Shown piece after piece: positions 35,258 through 44,157 of a stretch of 64,000 nucleotides of DNA. Numbering within the stretch: position 1 is the first letter of the stretch; each line of letters starts with the position of its first letter. The stretch covers positions 182,407-246,406 of the forward strand of contig NZ_BDCM01000017.1 in assembly GCF_001613505.1 (NCBI RefSeq), written 5' to 3'. Under the pieces are notes generated by a model, which saw only the letters and a program-made list of their open reading frames with translations, searched no databases and was not told the DNA's origin. A program made the translations under genes and the position numbers. The DNA is from Nocardia mikamii NBRC 108933 (GTDB lineage: Bacteria; Actinomycetota; Actinomycetes; Mycobacteriales; Mycobacteriaceae).

Positions 35258-35378
35258 CAGAATTGACTCCAACGAGTTCCGTCATCGATTACTCGATGTT
35301 CAACGTTAGCGCCGCACCAGAAGGCAGCTCGAACGCCGGTGTCCGAGGCAGTTCGTGTCGAACGGTTCCGACCGCCCG

Positions 35379-36398
35379 CTAGGCAGTGTTTCGAAGTGGA
35401 CGATCGGTGCGCGCGGACTGGCGGTTGATAAGTTGAAAGGTGTTGTCTGCGTTGATGGGTCGATGACTTGACGCGGCGAGATCCCCGGTAGGGGGTTCAG
35501 CGAAGAAACATCATCTGGAATACCGGAGACCTCGTGGCCAGCGTGGTGGTTACGGGGCGTGCGGATCTGACCGACGCCCAGTGGGCGCGGCTGGAACAGC
35601 TGCTGCCCCGCGGGAAGAAGGCGGGCCGCCCGCCGATGTGGACCAAACGGCAGCTCATCGACGGGATCCGATGGCGCACCCGGGTCGGGTCGCCGTGGCG
35701 AGATGTGCCGCCGAAATACGGTTCCTGGCAAGCGATCTACGGGCTGTTCCGGCGCTGGCAGCGGGCGGGGGCCTGGGTGTTGATCCTGAAAATGCTGCAG
35801 GCCTTCGCCGAGGCGGCCGGTACGATTTCCTGGCAGGTGAGCGTGGATTCCACGATCATGCGAGCGCATCAGCATGCCGCCGCGGGTGGACGACCAAGCT
35901 GCACCTGGCCTGCGAACAGGGACTGAAACCCCTGGCCTTGCTGCTCACCGCCGGTCAAGCCGGTGACAGTCCGCAGTTCGCCGCAGTGCTCGAAGCCATC
36001 GCCGTGCCCCGTATCGGGATCGGCCGAGCACGAATCCGCCCGGATCGTGTGCTTGCTGACAAGGCCTACTCTGCCCGCGCCAACCGGGAATACCTGCGCC
36101 GACGCGGTATCAAAGCGACCATCCCGATCCCGGCTGACCAGGCTGCCCACCGTCGCAAGCGTGGCTCGTCCGGCGGCAGACCACCCGCGTTCGACCCAAC
36201 TCTCTACCGTGACCGCAACACCGTCGAGCGCGGGATCAACCTCCTCAAGCAACACCGGGCTGTCGCAACCAGATTCGACAAACTCGCCGTCCGCTACCTG
36301 GCCACCATCCACATCGCCGCCATTAACCAGTGGCTTCCACATCGATGAGGGGGCGGACTTGCGCCCGCCCCCTCATCGCACTTCGAAACACTGTCTAG
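35379..36398 (+). mobile_element. IS5-family (IS427-like) insertion sequence, damaged
   Basis: About 1.0 kb bounded by inverted repeats: left AGGCAGTGTTTCGAAGTG (35381-35398) and right, read inward, AGACAGTGTTTCGAAGTG (36397-36380), one mismatch. CTAG stands at both outer edges and is the likely target duplication. The transposase inside is broken, so the element is probably dead unless helped in trans. Confidence 0.8.
35534..36348 (+). pseudogene. IS5-family transposase with internal deletion and frame change
   Basis: The first frame (to about 35890) has LTDAQWARLEQLLP, GSPWRDVP and VDSTIMRAHQHAA, with the first catalytic Asp in VDST. The second frame resumes at GWTTKLHLACEQGLKP and includes VLADKAYSA (second Asp) and DRNTVERGINLLKQ (Glu). 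Between HQHAA and GWTTK the roughly 20-residue Arg/Gly-rich linker usual in this family is missing and the reading frame shifts. Some relatives use programmed frameshifting, but the lost segment argues for inactivation. Confidence 0.75.
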
Positions 36399-37192
36399 GT
36401 GAGTTCGATGATCGGTGCTGCTCCTGGGGCGAGAATATTTGCCGTCGGATCGTGTTCGTAGAAGAGGTGCAGATCTCGTCCCCAGAGCAGTCCGAGGCCG
36501 TGGTCGATGGCCCATTCCAAGGCTGTCCAAATGCATTCCTGGCACCGTCTGTCTGAAGCGCTCATAGCCGCGATGGGGCGTGGCAGCAGTGTCGCCAGTT
36601 CACGCGTCTGCGCGGTGTTCAACCAGCCGCAGATTCCCTCGCCGAATCCGCCGCTGTCGTGCACCCAGTATCCCGAGGTGGTGTCAAGGCGCGTGAGAAG
36701 ATTCTGCAGCCTGAACGATTCGCTGTCTGGTTCGGTCCACTCATCTCGATCCGGCACATGGTAATCGAACACCGCCCACGGCGACCCTCCCCCAAGACCC
36801 AGATGAGCCCAAGCACGCAGCGCCTCCCGGGTGATCACCCACTCCACCAGATCGGCCAACTGCTCATATCCCCATCTGGGCTTGTCTCGCGGCTCGTCCG
36901 GCCCAGTGAGCACGCCGTTCACGACCCAGAAATCACGACCCAAATCGCATGCGGTGAACGCGTCGTCGATATGCGCCATCACTGCTGCCAGACCCTCGAA
37001 TCGACAAGGTACATACGGCTGATCAAAGAGATCCGCCCCGTCTGGGTCACTTTCCATCCCAAGCCCATGCGCCCACAGGGTCTCCAGCGAGCGCGCGATC
37101 ATCGGATGTTCTTGGCCCGTCCGTAACGCGGGAACGATGACCTCGCGGAGTCGCTGCTCATCAAACGCGCAGATTCCGCCCCACACACCCAT
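36395..37192 (-). CDS. Hypothetical protein inside IS-bounded segment
   Basis: A 265-aa soluble protein rich in Trp and acidic residues; it starts MGVWGGICAFDEQRL and ends APIIELT. It has no motif I can name. It has a GGAG site before ATG. Codon use is clearly less GC-rich than the neighbours (many AT-ending codons, about 60% GC), which points to foreign origin. Its stop codon is part of the CTAG that borders the IS, and a second IS-type end lies beyond its start, so it may be a passenger gene. Confidence 0.6.
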   Translation of the reverse strand: MGVWGGICAFDEQRLREVIVPALRTGQEHPMIARSLETLWAHGLGMESDPDGADLFDQPYVPCRFEGLAAVMAHIDDAFTACDLGRDFWVVNGVLTGPDEPRDKPRWGYEQLADLVEWVITREALRAWAHLGLGGGSPWAVFDYHVPDRDEWTEPDSESFRLQNLLTRLDTTSGYWVHDSGGFGEGICGWLNTAQTRELATLLPRPIAAMSASDRRCQECIWTALEWAIDHGLGLLWGRDLHLFYEHDPTANILAPGAAPIIELT

Positions 37193-37357
37193 AACCGCTC
37201 CAATTACGTAGTTGTATCCACGCGATCATGCTGACCTCAATCGCGATGCCGGGCCGACTGTGGCCATCCCCTCGGCGGGAAGGCACACACCGCCAGGCAC
37301 CTCGACCTCCACCAGGCTGACCGTCCTCATCGGATACTTAGCGGAGCGGTCACCCTT

Positions 37358-37377
37358 CACTTCGAAACACGGCCTAG
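37358..37377 (-). repeat. Orphan second right end of the IS5-like element
   Basis: Read inward from 37377, CTAGGCCGTGTTTCGAAGTG repeats the IS terminal sequence with one or two changes and again begins with CTAG, which overlaps the MerR stop codon. It has the same orientation as the right end at 36398 but no transposase of its own. Confidence 0.7.
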
Positions 37378-37709
37378 GTGGTCGCGAGCAGGTCGTCCAG
37401 CAGCGACCGGGTGTGGACGAGTCGGTCGATATCACCGGTGATCCGGCGACGCTCCACCTGCAGTCGTTCGCGGCACCCGTCCAGCAGCAGGGAATCGCCG
37501 GACAGGCACGAGAGGATTTCGCCGATGAGCTCCATACGCAGGCCGGCCGCGAGCAGTGTGCGGATGTGCGCCACCGTGCGGATGTCGGAGTCGCCGAAGA
37601 CGCGGTATCCGGTGGCGGTTCGCTCCGGCTTCAGCACACCTCGTTCCTCGTAGTAGCGCAGTGCGCGCACACTCACCCCGGTTCGCTCGGCCAACTCTCC
37701 GATCTTCAT
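37374..37709 (-). CDS. MerR-family transcriptional regulator
   Basis: A 111-aa short MerR protein: winged helix (residues 1-70) with MKIGELAERTGVSVRALRYYEERGVLKPERT, then a dimerising helix. It has two Cys (SCLSGD, GCRERL) but not a classical metal-binding loop, and it lacks a large ligand domain. It is divergent from an MFS exporter whose promoter has the long spacer typical of MerR targets. Its stop codon overlaps the IS-like CTAG end. Confidence 0.88.
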   Translation of the reverse strand: MKIGELAERTGVSVRALRYYEERGVLKPERTATGYRVFGDSDIRTVAHIRTLLAAGLRMELIGEILSCLSGDSLLLDGCRERLQVERRRITGDIDRLVHTRSLLDDLLATT

Positions 37710-37734
37710 CCGGTGCTCCGTTCACTGTGCGGAC

Positions 37735-37766
37735 TTGACTCTCACGTCGACGTGAGAGTTTAGCGT
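37735..37766 (+). promoter_or_regulatory. MerR-type promoter with 22-bp palindrome; probable leaderless start
   Basis: The -35 TTGACT (37735-37740) and the -10 at 37760-37766 (TTAGCG/TAGCGT) are 19-20 bp apart. The perfect 22-bp palindrome ACTCTCACGTC-GACGTGAGAGT (37738-37759) fills the spacer. This is the hallmark of MerR-activated promoters. Transcription would begin within a base or so of the ATG at 37773, giving a leaderless mRNA. Confidence 0.75.
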
Positions 37767-37772
37767 CCCAGC

Positions 37773-38936
37773 ATGCTTCGACTCGGCATCCTCATATTCT
37801 GCGTATTCAGCGTCACCACCGGCGAATTCGTCGTCGCCGGGATCCTGCCCGAGGTCGCCGCCGATCTCGGCGTCACCGTCGGCGCCGCCGGCTTGCTGAT
37901 CACCGCGTACGCGGTCGGCATGATCGTCGGCGGCCCGCTCCTGACCGCGATGACAGCCGGCATCGACCGGAAACGGTTGATGGTGGCGTTACTGACCGTC
38001 GCGGTCGTCGGCAACGCGGTCTCCGCTCTCGCACCCGACTTCCGATTGCTGCTGGCGGCCCGGTTGCTCACCGCACTGGTCACCTCGACGTTCTTCGCGC
38101 AGGCCGTCGTGTTCGCGGTACAGTCCGCGGCGCCCGAACGCGCCGGAACCACGGTGGCGCGGTTGGCATTCGGCATGAACCTGGCGATGATTCTCGGCGC
38201 CCCGATCGGCACCCGAATCGGCAGTCAGTGGGGGTGGCGGGCGACATTCGCCACGATCGCGGTCGCATGCCTGATCGGGCTGGTGTCGGTCGCCCGGACA
38301 TTCACCTCCGTGGCCGCGGCGGAACGGACCTCGGCCGTCGCCGAGTTGCGGGTCCTGCGGCGGCCGCCGGTGCTGGTCGCGCTGGCGATCACCGCGGTCG
38401 GCAACATCGGAGCATTGATGGTGTTCAGCTACCTCGCGCCGCTGCTCACGAACCTGGGCGGCCATCCCGCCGGCCGCTTGCCGCTGCTGCTGCTCGCCTA
38501 CGGCGTCGGCGCGACCCTCGGCAACCTCGTCGGCGGCACACTCTACGACCGCAATCCCCGCTTCGCCCAGCCCGCGCTGCTCGGGTTACTGGCCGTGACC
38601 TTCGTGGCAGCGTGGTTCGTCGCGACCGTCACCGCGCTCACCGTGGTCGCGGTCGTGGCGATCGGCCTGCTCGGCTTCGCCGTCATCCCCGGCATGCAGG
38701 CGCGCGTACTGCGAACCGCCGCCGCGGCCCCCACGCTGGCCATGGCCGTCAACGCCTCCGGCTACCAACTCGCCGCCGCCGCCGCGGGGCTCGCCGGCGG
38801 ACTGATCGCGGACTCCCCCGCAGGCCCCCGCCTCCTCTACCTGGTCGCCGCCGGCTTCACCGCCTGCGGCCTGCTCATGACCATCACTGCCACCCGTGCG
38901 CCGCACCCCGAAGACGCAGCCGCGATGGCGGAGTGA
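37773..38936 (+). CDS. DHA1-type MFS exporter (Cmx/CmrA-like)
   Basis: A 387-aa 12-helix transporter. Helix 1 carries TGEFVVAGILPEVAADLGV, the pattern of DHA1 chloramphenicol/arabinose-type exporters, and motif C-like NLAMILGAPIGTRIG appears in helix 5. Driven by the MerR-type promoter. Induction by its own drug substrate is likely; the substrate is unknown. Confidence 0.87.
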   Translation: MLRLGILIFCVFSVTTGEFVVAGILPEVAADLGVTVGAAGLLITAYAVGMIVGGPLLTAMTAGIDRKRLMVALLTVAVVGNAVSALAPDFRLLLAARLLTALVTSTFFAQAVVFAVQSAAPERAGTTVARLAFGMNLAMILGAPIGTRIGSQWGWRATFATIAVACLIGLVSVARTFTSVAAAERTSAVAELRVLRRPPVLVALAITAVGNIGALMVFSYLAPLLTNLGGHPAGRLPLLLLAYGVGATLGNLVGGTLYDRNPRFAQPALLGLLAVTFVAAWFVATVTALTVVAVVAIGLLGFAVIPGMQARVLRTAAAAPTLAMAVNASGYQLAAAAAGLAGGLIADSPAGPRLLYLVAAGFTACGLLMTITATRAPHPEDAAAMAE

Positions 38937-38946
38937 CCACGACACC

Positions 38947-38979
38947 ACGAGCCCGCCGGTTACCGACCGGCGGGCTCGT
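38947..38979. terminator. Hairpin terminator, 14-bp perfect arms
   Basis: ACGAGCCCGCCGGT pairs with ACCGGCGGGCTCGT across TACCG, between the convergent MFS and mycolyltransferase genes. Confidence 0.75.
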
Positions 38980-39004
38980 TCGAAGAAGACCCGGCGAATC
39001 CGCG

Positions 39005-40066
39005 TCAGCCGATGTTCGCCGACAGGTCCGGAGCCATCCGGTACACCTCGTCACGCCAGTTGTTCCAGGCGTGGATGCCCGCGGCCGGGAAGTCGTAGGC
39101 GATGTTCTGCGCGCCCAGGGACGCCATCCGCACCTGGAATGCGCGGGTGTTCACCAGCGCCAAAGCTTCGAGTCCCATGCCGTTGACGGTGCCCATATTC
39201 GGTCCGTCGGTGGCGGTGGGGATGCCGCTGCCGGCCGAGATCCACAGCCGCGTGTGGTTCTGAATCAACCGGGGCGCGAACACGAACGGGTCCATCCGCA
39301 GCCACTGCGGGCCCCACGGCGGAGCCATCGCATCGACGTTGTAACCGCCGGCATCGAGCATCGCCACGCGGATCGCCTCGCGCATACCCGGTGCCGAGAT
39401 GTTGAGGTAACCGGAGAAGGAGCCGGCGAAGCTGAACTGATCGGGATGGTAGGCGGCCAGGGTCAGCGCGGCACTACCGCCCATCGACAGGCCGAAAACG
39501 CCGTTGCGGTCGGCCCGGAAGCCCAGGCGGTCGCGCAGCGCGCCGCGCAGGTTCTGCGTCAGGAAGGTTTCCCACTTGTAGGTGTAGGACTTACCCGGCC
39601 CGGCCGAAAATGCCTGCAGCGCACCGGATCCCGATGTGGAACCAGACGAGGAGCCCGAGCCCGGCGCGACCCCGAGGAAGCTCGACGGCGCGTTCCAGTC
39701 CGCGTAGAAGCTGGACTGACCGCCGACCGGCATCACCACGTTGATATTCCACGACGTCAGCAGATGGGCGATATCGGTCTCGATCTCCCAGCCGTTGAGG
39801 TCCTCGCGAGCGCGCATGCCGTCGAGGGCGTAGACGACGCGGTCGGTATTGCCGTCGGCGGCGCGGAAGACGCGCGATTTGACCGGCCCCATGCTCGAAT
39901 CGACCCAGAAGTCGAAGCCGGAAGGGTCGAAGGCCGCCGCGGCCCGCGGGAGCTGGCCCGATACCGCCGCGGTCAGCGGTACGAACAGAGCCAGGGCCAA
40001 GGCGAGCAGGGTCCGCCCCGGCGTCGCACCGGAGCGGCCGGATCTCTGCCGACGCAATCTTCGCAT
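39005..40066 (-). CDS. Secreted antigen-85-type mycolyltransferase/esterase
   Basis: A 353-aa exported protein. An Arg-rich N-terminus and hydrophobic LLALALALFVPLTAAV are followed by cleavage near AAAA-FDPSG. The Ag85 fold shows VVYALDGMRA, SSFYADW, nucleophile GLSMGGSA and the C-terminal His in GIHAWNNW. It is expected to transfer mycolic acids to trehalose or arabinogalactan in the cell wall, a marker of mycolate-bearing actinobacteria. A Ser/Gly-rich insert (APGSGSSSGSTSGSG) interrupts the region after SSFLGV and is unusual. Start ATG 40066 has AAGG upstream. Confidence 0.9.
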   Translation of the reverse strand: MRRLRRQRSGRSGATPGRTLLALALALFVPLTAAVSGQLPRAAAAFDPSGFDFWVDSSMGPVKSRVFRAADGNTDRVVYALDGMRAREDLNGWEIETDIAHLLTSWNINVVMPVGGQSSFYADWNAPSSFLGVAPGSGSSSGSTSGSGALQAFSAGPGKSYTYKWETFLTQNLRGALRDRLGFRADRNGVFGLSMGGSAALTLAAYHPDQFSFAGSFSGYLNISAPGMREAIRVAMLDAGGYNVDAMAPPWGPQWLRMDPFVFAPRLIQNHTRLWISAGSGIPTATDGPNMGTVNGMGLEALALVNTRAFQVRMASLGAQNIAYDFPAAGIHAWNNWRDEVYRMAPDLSANIG

Positions 40067-40278
40067 GTCACAGCAACCTTTCGTGATCGAACGCCGCAGG
40101 CCGTGCCCCCGCCCGGCCGCGACGGTGCCCAGTGCCGCCCCCCGACCCCCTGCCTCGCCGGGGTCCGCCGCACTGCGCGTGTCACGCCCGTATCGACCTC
40201 CCACTCGGCCCCGTTACTGAAATGTGATGTTTATTTCCGACCGATCGGTTTCGCATAACAGACATACCTGCCGAGCGG

Positions 40279-41508
40279 TCACGCGGCGGAGGTGTCCGGC
40301 GTCCGCCCGTCCGGGTCGTCCAGCGAAATCGTGCGCGCGACCTTCTGCGGCGCCCCACCGATCAATCCGCGCCACGGCAGGTAACGCAGCATCCGCACGT
40401 TGAGGTTGCGGAACCCGATCATCGCCTTGCTGGTGGGCGCGTACCACGCGCCGACACCCTCGGCGAACTTCTGACAGGCGTCGACCATCGGTCGCATCCG
40501 TTCCTCGTAGCGCGCGAACGCCGCTCGATGATCACCACGAGCCGCGGCCAGTTCGGCGGCCAGTACATAGGCGCCGACAAGCGACAGATCCGCGCCCTGC
40601 CCCGACAGCGGCGACGCGCAGTAACCCGCGTCGCCGACCAGCGCGACCCGGCCCGACGACCACGTCTGCATCCGGATCTGAGCCATCGCATCGAAGTAGA
40701 AGTCCGGCGCGGCGGGCAGATGCTCGAGCAGCGTCGGCACCTCCCAGCCCTCACCGGCGAAGGTTTCGGTGAGAATCTCGCGCTGACGGGCGTTGTCGCG
40801 GTAGTCGCAGTCGAGCCGGTCCGAGGCCCACGCGAAGATCGCCTTCGCCTCGGTGTTCGATCGCGCACTGTAGCTGCCGGCGATCTTGCCGGGCGAGTTG
40901 TAGTCGAGCTCCCAATGGTCCAGGTCCAGCACATTGGGGATCGTGTAGATCGAGATGTAGTAACCCATGTGGCGCAGGAACTGCGACTCCGGCCCGAAGG
41001 CCAGCTTGCGAGTGTTCGAATGCACGCCGTCGGCGCCGATCACCAGGTCGAACGGGCGCGGTGCCGCATTCTCGAAGACCACGTGCACGCCGCCCTCGTC
41101 CTGAGTGAGCACGGCGATGGAATCGCCGAACAGATACTCGACGTCGTCGCGCGTCGCCTCGTACAGCACCTCCGCCAGATCGCCGCGCTGAATCTCGGTG
41201 TCACCGTCCGCGCCGACGCCGTTGAAGGTCTCGCTGTCGATACTGGCACGCACCCGCCCGTCGGCGTCGACATAGGACGTGCCGCGCTTACCGGTACTGC
41301 GTTCGTGCACCCGCTCCAGCAGACCCATCCGGCGAACCACCTCGGTCGCCGTGCCCAGCACGTCGATGGCCTGCCCGCCGGCCCGCAATGCCGGGGCCCT
41401 CTCCACGACTGTCGGCTCGAAACCGTGCCGGACAAGCCAGAACGCGAGAGCCGGGCCCGCAATGCCGGCGCCGCTGATCAGGACAGTGGTGTTGCTCGTC
41501 TGCTGCAT
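40279..41508 (-). CDS. FAD-dependent aromatic-type monooxygenase
   Basis: A 409-aa group A flavoprotein. VLISGAGIAGPALAFWL is the FAD Rossmann motif, IGADGVHSNTRKL the DG motif and VALVGDAGYCASPLSGQGADL the GD motif. It resembles PHBH-fold hydroxylases such as those acting on phenols, polyketides or antibiotics. Divergent from a TetR regulator, its likely repressor. The substrate is unknown. Confidence 0.87.
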   Translation of the reverse strand: MQQTSNTTVLISGAGIAGPALAFWLVRHGFEPTVVERAPALRAGGQAIDVLGTATEVVRRMGLLERVHERSTGKRGTSYVDADGRVRASIDSETFNGVGADGDTEIQRGDLAEVLYEATRDDVEYLFGDSIAVLTQDEGGVHVVFENAAPRPFDLVIGADGVHSNTRKLAFGPESQFLRHMGYYISIYTIPNVLDLDHWELDYNSPGKIAGSYSARSNTEAKAIFAWASDRLDCDYRDNARQREILTETFAGEGWEVPTLLEHLPAAPDFYFDAMAQIRMQTWSSGRVALVGDAGYCASPLSGQGADLSLVGAYVLAAELAAARGDHRAAFARYEERMRPMVDACQKFAEGVGAWYAPTSKAMIGFRNLNVRMLRYLPWRGLIGGAPQKVARTISLDDPDGRTPDTSAA

Positions 41509-41528
41509 GGTGGAACCGTACAGCGAAT

Positions 41529-41555
41529 TTGCGCAAACGCGCAAGACATTTGTCT
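41529..41555. promoter_or_regulatory. Two adjacent dyads between monooxygenase and TetR genes
   Basis: TTGCGC-AAAC-GCGCAA (41529-41544) and AGACA-TT-TGTCT (41544-41555) adjoin in the 73-bp divergent region. They are the likely TetR operator(s), close to both starts. Confidence 0.6.
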
Positions 41556-41581
41556 AAGGCGAATGCACTACCCTGTCCCGT

Positions 41582-42184
41582 ATGGGAAATCGTGAGGATC
41601 TGCTGGCCGGAGCCCGGCAATGCCTCTTCGACAAGGGATACGACCGGACGACGGTGCGCGATATCGCCACGGCAGCCGGGGTGAGCATGGCCGCGATCGG
41701 CTACCACTTCGGATCCAAGGAGGCGTTGCTCGGCGAGGCGCTGGCCCAGGCCACCCGCGACTGGGGAACGGAATTGGCCGGCGCCGTGGCGGAGTCACCA
41801 CAGGCGACATCGCCGTCGGCCGGGCGATTCGAGACTCGGTGGGACGCGGTGATCGACAGCCTCACCACCCACCGCGGCCTCTGGTCGGCCACCTTCGACG
41901 CCTTGGCCCACCCGGAAATCCGAGACCGGCTTGCCGAGAACCTCGGCGAGGCCCGCTCGGGCCTGGCACGACTGATCGATGGACTCGACGAACCCACCGA
42001 GGGAACCGCGCGCGCCACACCTCCGGCTACCGACACCGAAGCGGTCGGCGCGCTGTATCAGGTGCTGCTCACCGGATTGGCGGCGCACCAGCTGATCGAC
42101 GCGGAAAGCACGCCGCGCGGACGTGATCTCGCCCGGGCCATCCGGTTCGTCGCCGACCGGCTCGATGCCGAAGAATCTGTGTGA
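41582..42184 (+). CDS. TetR/AcrR-family regulator
   Basis: A 200-aa protein. The N-terminal helix-turn-helix reads TTVRDIATAAGVSMAAIGYHFGSKEALL; the C-terminal ligand domain has no named subtype. Divergent from the flavin monooxygenase, with dyads in between, so a local repressor. Confidence 0.88.
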   Translation: MGNREDLLAGARQCLFDKGYDRTTVRDIATAAGVSMAAIGYHFGSKEALLGEALAQATRDWGTELAGAVAESPQATSPSAGRFETRWDAVIDSLTTHRGLWSATFDALAHPEIRDRLAENLGEARSGLARLIDGLDEPTEGTARATPPATDTEAVGALYQVLLTGLAAHQLIDAESTPRGRDLARAIRFVADRLDAEESV

Positions 42185-42380
42185 CCATCCGAGGCGGATG
42201 GGCGTATTCCCCTGCGCCATAGGGTAATTCGAGTGGACCGATAAATTTCCGACCCGCCCCACAGCATCGGGACGTCGGTGTCATTCGCCCACCCCCGCAC
42301 GGCCATACCGGGTGGGCGCGTTCCGGTCCCCGAGCCCGAAATGCTCAGCGATCGAAGCGAACCCGCATCGCCCCCGCGGA

Positions 42381-42461
42381 CTACTTGTCCGGGAACCCGG
42401 CGGAAAATCCGGCGGCGATGAGCGCGGCGGCGATGACCGACAGGACGGCGATGCTCCACAT
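42381..42461 (-). CDS. Possible 26-residue single-helix membrane peptide
   Basis: ATG 42461 is preceded by AGAGG at 8-12 nt and begins MWSIAVLSVIAAALIAAGF, one full membrane helix, then SAGFPDK and stop. Size and composition are like other bacterial small membrane proteins. Only the ribosome binding site and hydrophobicity support it. Confidence 0.4.
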   Translation of the reverse strand: MWSIAVLSVIAAALIAAGFSAGFPDK

Positions 42462-42675
42462 GGCAAACCTCTTCGATTGTGGGCCAAGCGGATTCACCGT
42501 AGCGCGATGCGGTTCACATCGTGGCCGAAACTGTGAAGGTTGCCGTCGCGGCGAAGTCCGGCTTGCCCCGACACTACGCATTCACATGTTTTGATGCGCA
42601 TATGTCCGTGAGGCAATGAACGACGGGCGGCAGACGGACACGGTGAACTTCCATCGACACGGCCCGCGGAGCGTT

Positions 42676-42704
42676 CGGTGCGGACGGAAAATCCGCCCGC
42701 ACCG
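42676..42704. terminator. Terminator of the parA-der operon
   Basis: CGGTGCGG (42676-42683) pairs with CCGCACCG (42697-42704), extended by CGGA/TCCG with one mismatch around an AT loop, 10 bp beyond the der stop codon. Confidence 0.6.
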
Positions 42705-42714
42705 GCACTTTCCA

Positions 42715-44157
42715 CTACTTCTTCGAACGGTCCCGCTTCTCGCGCACACGCACCGAGATGCGTACCGGCGAACCGTCGAAACCGAATTCCTCACGCAGGC
42801 GGCGCTCCAGGAAACGGCGGTAGCCGGCCTCCAGGAATCCGGTGGTGAACAGCACGAACGTCGGCGGCCGGGTGGTCGCCTGGGTCGCGAAGAGCACGCG
42901 CGGCAAACGCCCGCCCCGCATCGGCGGCGGCGTCGCCGCGATGACCTCCTTGAGCCAGGTGTTGAGCCGGCCCGTGGGAATGCGCTGGTCCCAGGACTCG
43001 AGTGCGGTTTCCATTGCCGGAACGAGTTTCTGGACCGCGCGGCCGGTGTGGGCGGAGATGTTCACCCGCTGCGCCCACGGCACCCGCACCAATTCGCGCT
43101 CGACCTCACGCTCGAGCTGGTAGCGGCGATCCTCGTCGACCAGATCCCACTTGTTGAAGGCGAGCACCAGCGCGCGACCGGCATCGGCGACCATGCCGAT
43201 CACCCGCAGATCCTGCTCGGTGATCGGTTCGGAGGCATCGATGAGCATGATCGCGACCTCGGCGGCCTCGATGGCGGCCTTGGTGCGCAACGAGGCGTAG
43301 AACTCGGTTCCGTCGGCGGTGCCGACCTTGCGGCGCAGACCCGCGGTGTCGACGAAACGCCATGTCTTGCCGCCCAATTCGACCAGCGAGTCGACCGGAT
43401 CGACCGTCGTTCCGGCGACATCGTGCACCACCGAGCGCTCGTCGCCGGACAGCTTGTTCAGCAGGCTGGACTTGCCGACATTCGGCTTGCCGACCAGCGC
43501 CACGCGTCGCGGACCCCCTCCCCCGGAACCCTCGCGCGGAGTCTCCGGCAGCACCGCCAGTACATCGTCGAGCAGATCGCCGGTACCGCGGCCGTGCGCC
43601 GCCGACACCATCCGCGGCTCCCCCAGACCGAGCGACCACAGCACCGCCGCATCGGCCTCGGCCTTCTCGCCGTCGACCTTGTTGGCGACCAGAATCACCG
43701 GCGTCTTGGAGCGCCGCAACGCCTTCACCGCCGCTTCGTCGGTCGCGGTCGCGCCGACGGTGGCGTCCACGACCAGCAGGATCGCATCGGCGGTCTGCAT
43801 CGCCAGTTCGGCCTGCCGGGCCACCGCCTGTTGCAGCCCCTTGGCGTCGGGCTCCCAGCCGCCGGTGTCCTGCACCAGGAATCGGCGCCCGGCCCAGCTC
43901 GCCTCGTACGACACCCGGTCACGGGTGACGCCCGGGATATCCTCCACGACGGCCTCGCGGCGGCCCAGAATCCGGTTCACCAGCGTCGATTTGCCGACGT
44001 TCGGGCGGCCGACGACGGCCACGGTGGGCATCGCCACGTGATCGTGCGCGTCCGCGTCACCCTCGAAATCGGCGATCTCCCAATCGGTTTCGTCGGTCCA
44101 GATACCGTCGCCGGCAAGGGTGTCGGAGTTCGAACTCGGCGTCACACTCGGGCTCAT
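42715..44157 (-). CDS. der: Ribosome biogenesis GTPase Der (EngA)
   Basis: A 480-aa tandem GTPase. Domain 1 (about 43-200) has GRPNVGKS, DTGG and NKVD; domain 2 (about 215-385) has GKPNVGKS, DTAGLRRK and NKWD; a KH-like domain follows. It acts in assembly of the 50S subunit. The first 40 acidic residues precede the domain and are typical of actinobacterial Der. ATG overlaps the cmk stop by 4 bp (ATGA). Last gene of the parA-scpA-scpB-rluB-cmk-der unit. Confidence 0.97.
   Translation of the reverse strand: MSPSVTPSSNSDTLAGDGIWTDETDWEIADFEGDADAHDHVAMPTVAVVGRPNVGKSTLVNRILGRREAVVEDIPGVTRDRVSYEASWAGRRFLVQDTGGWEPDAKGLQQAVARQAELAMQTADAILLVVDATVGATATDEAAVKALRRSKTPVILVANKVDGEKAEADAAVLWSLGLGEPRMVSAAHGRGTGDLLDDVLAVLPETPREGSGGGGPRRVALVGKPNVGKSSLLNKLSGDERSVVHDVAGTTVDPVDSLVELGGKTWRFVDTAGLRRKVGTADGTEFYASLRTKAAIEAAEVAIMLIDASEPITEQDLRVIGMVADAGRALVLAFNKWDLVDEDRRYQLEREVERELVRVPWAQRVNISAHTGRAVQKLVPAMETALESWDQRIPTGRLNTWLKEVIAATPPPMRGGRLPRVLFATQATTRPPTFVLFTTGFLEAGYRRFLERRLREEFGFDGSPVRISVRVREKRDRSKK

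Noticed and set aside
37226..37330. Short minus-strand frame MRTVSLVEVEVPGG of 34 codons
   Set aside because: Plausible codon use but no ribosome binding site or homology; possibly a gene fragment next to the IS-like end.
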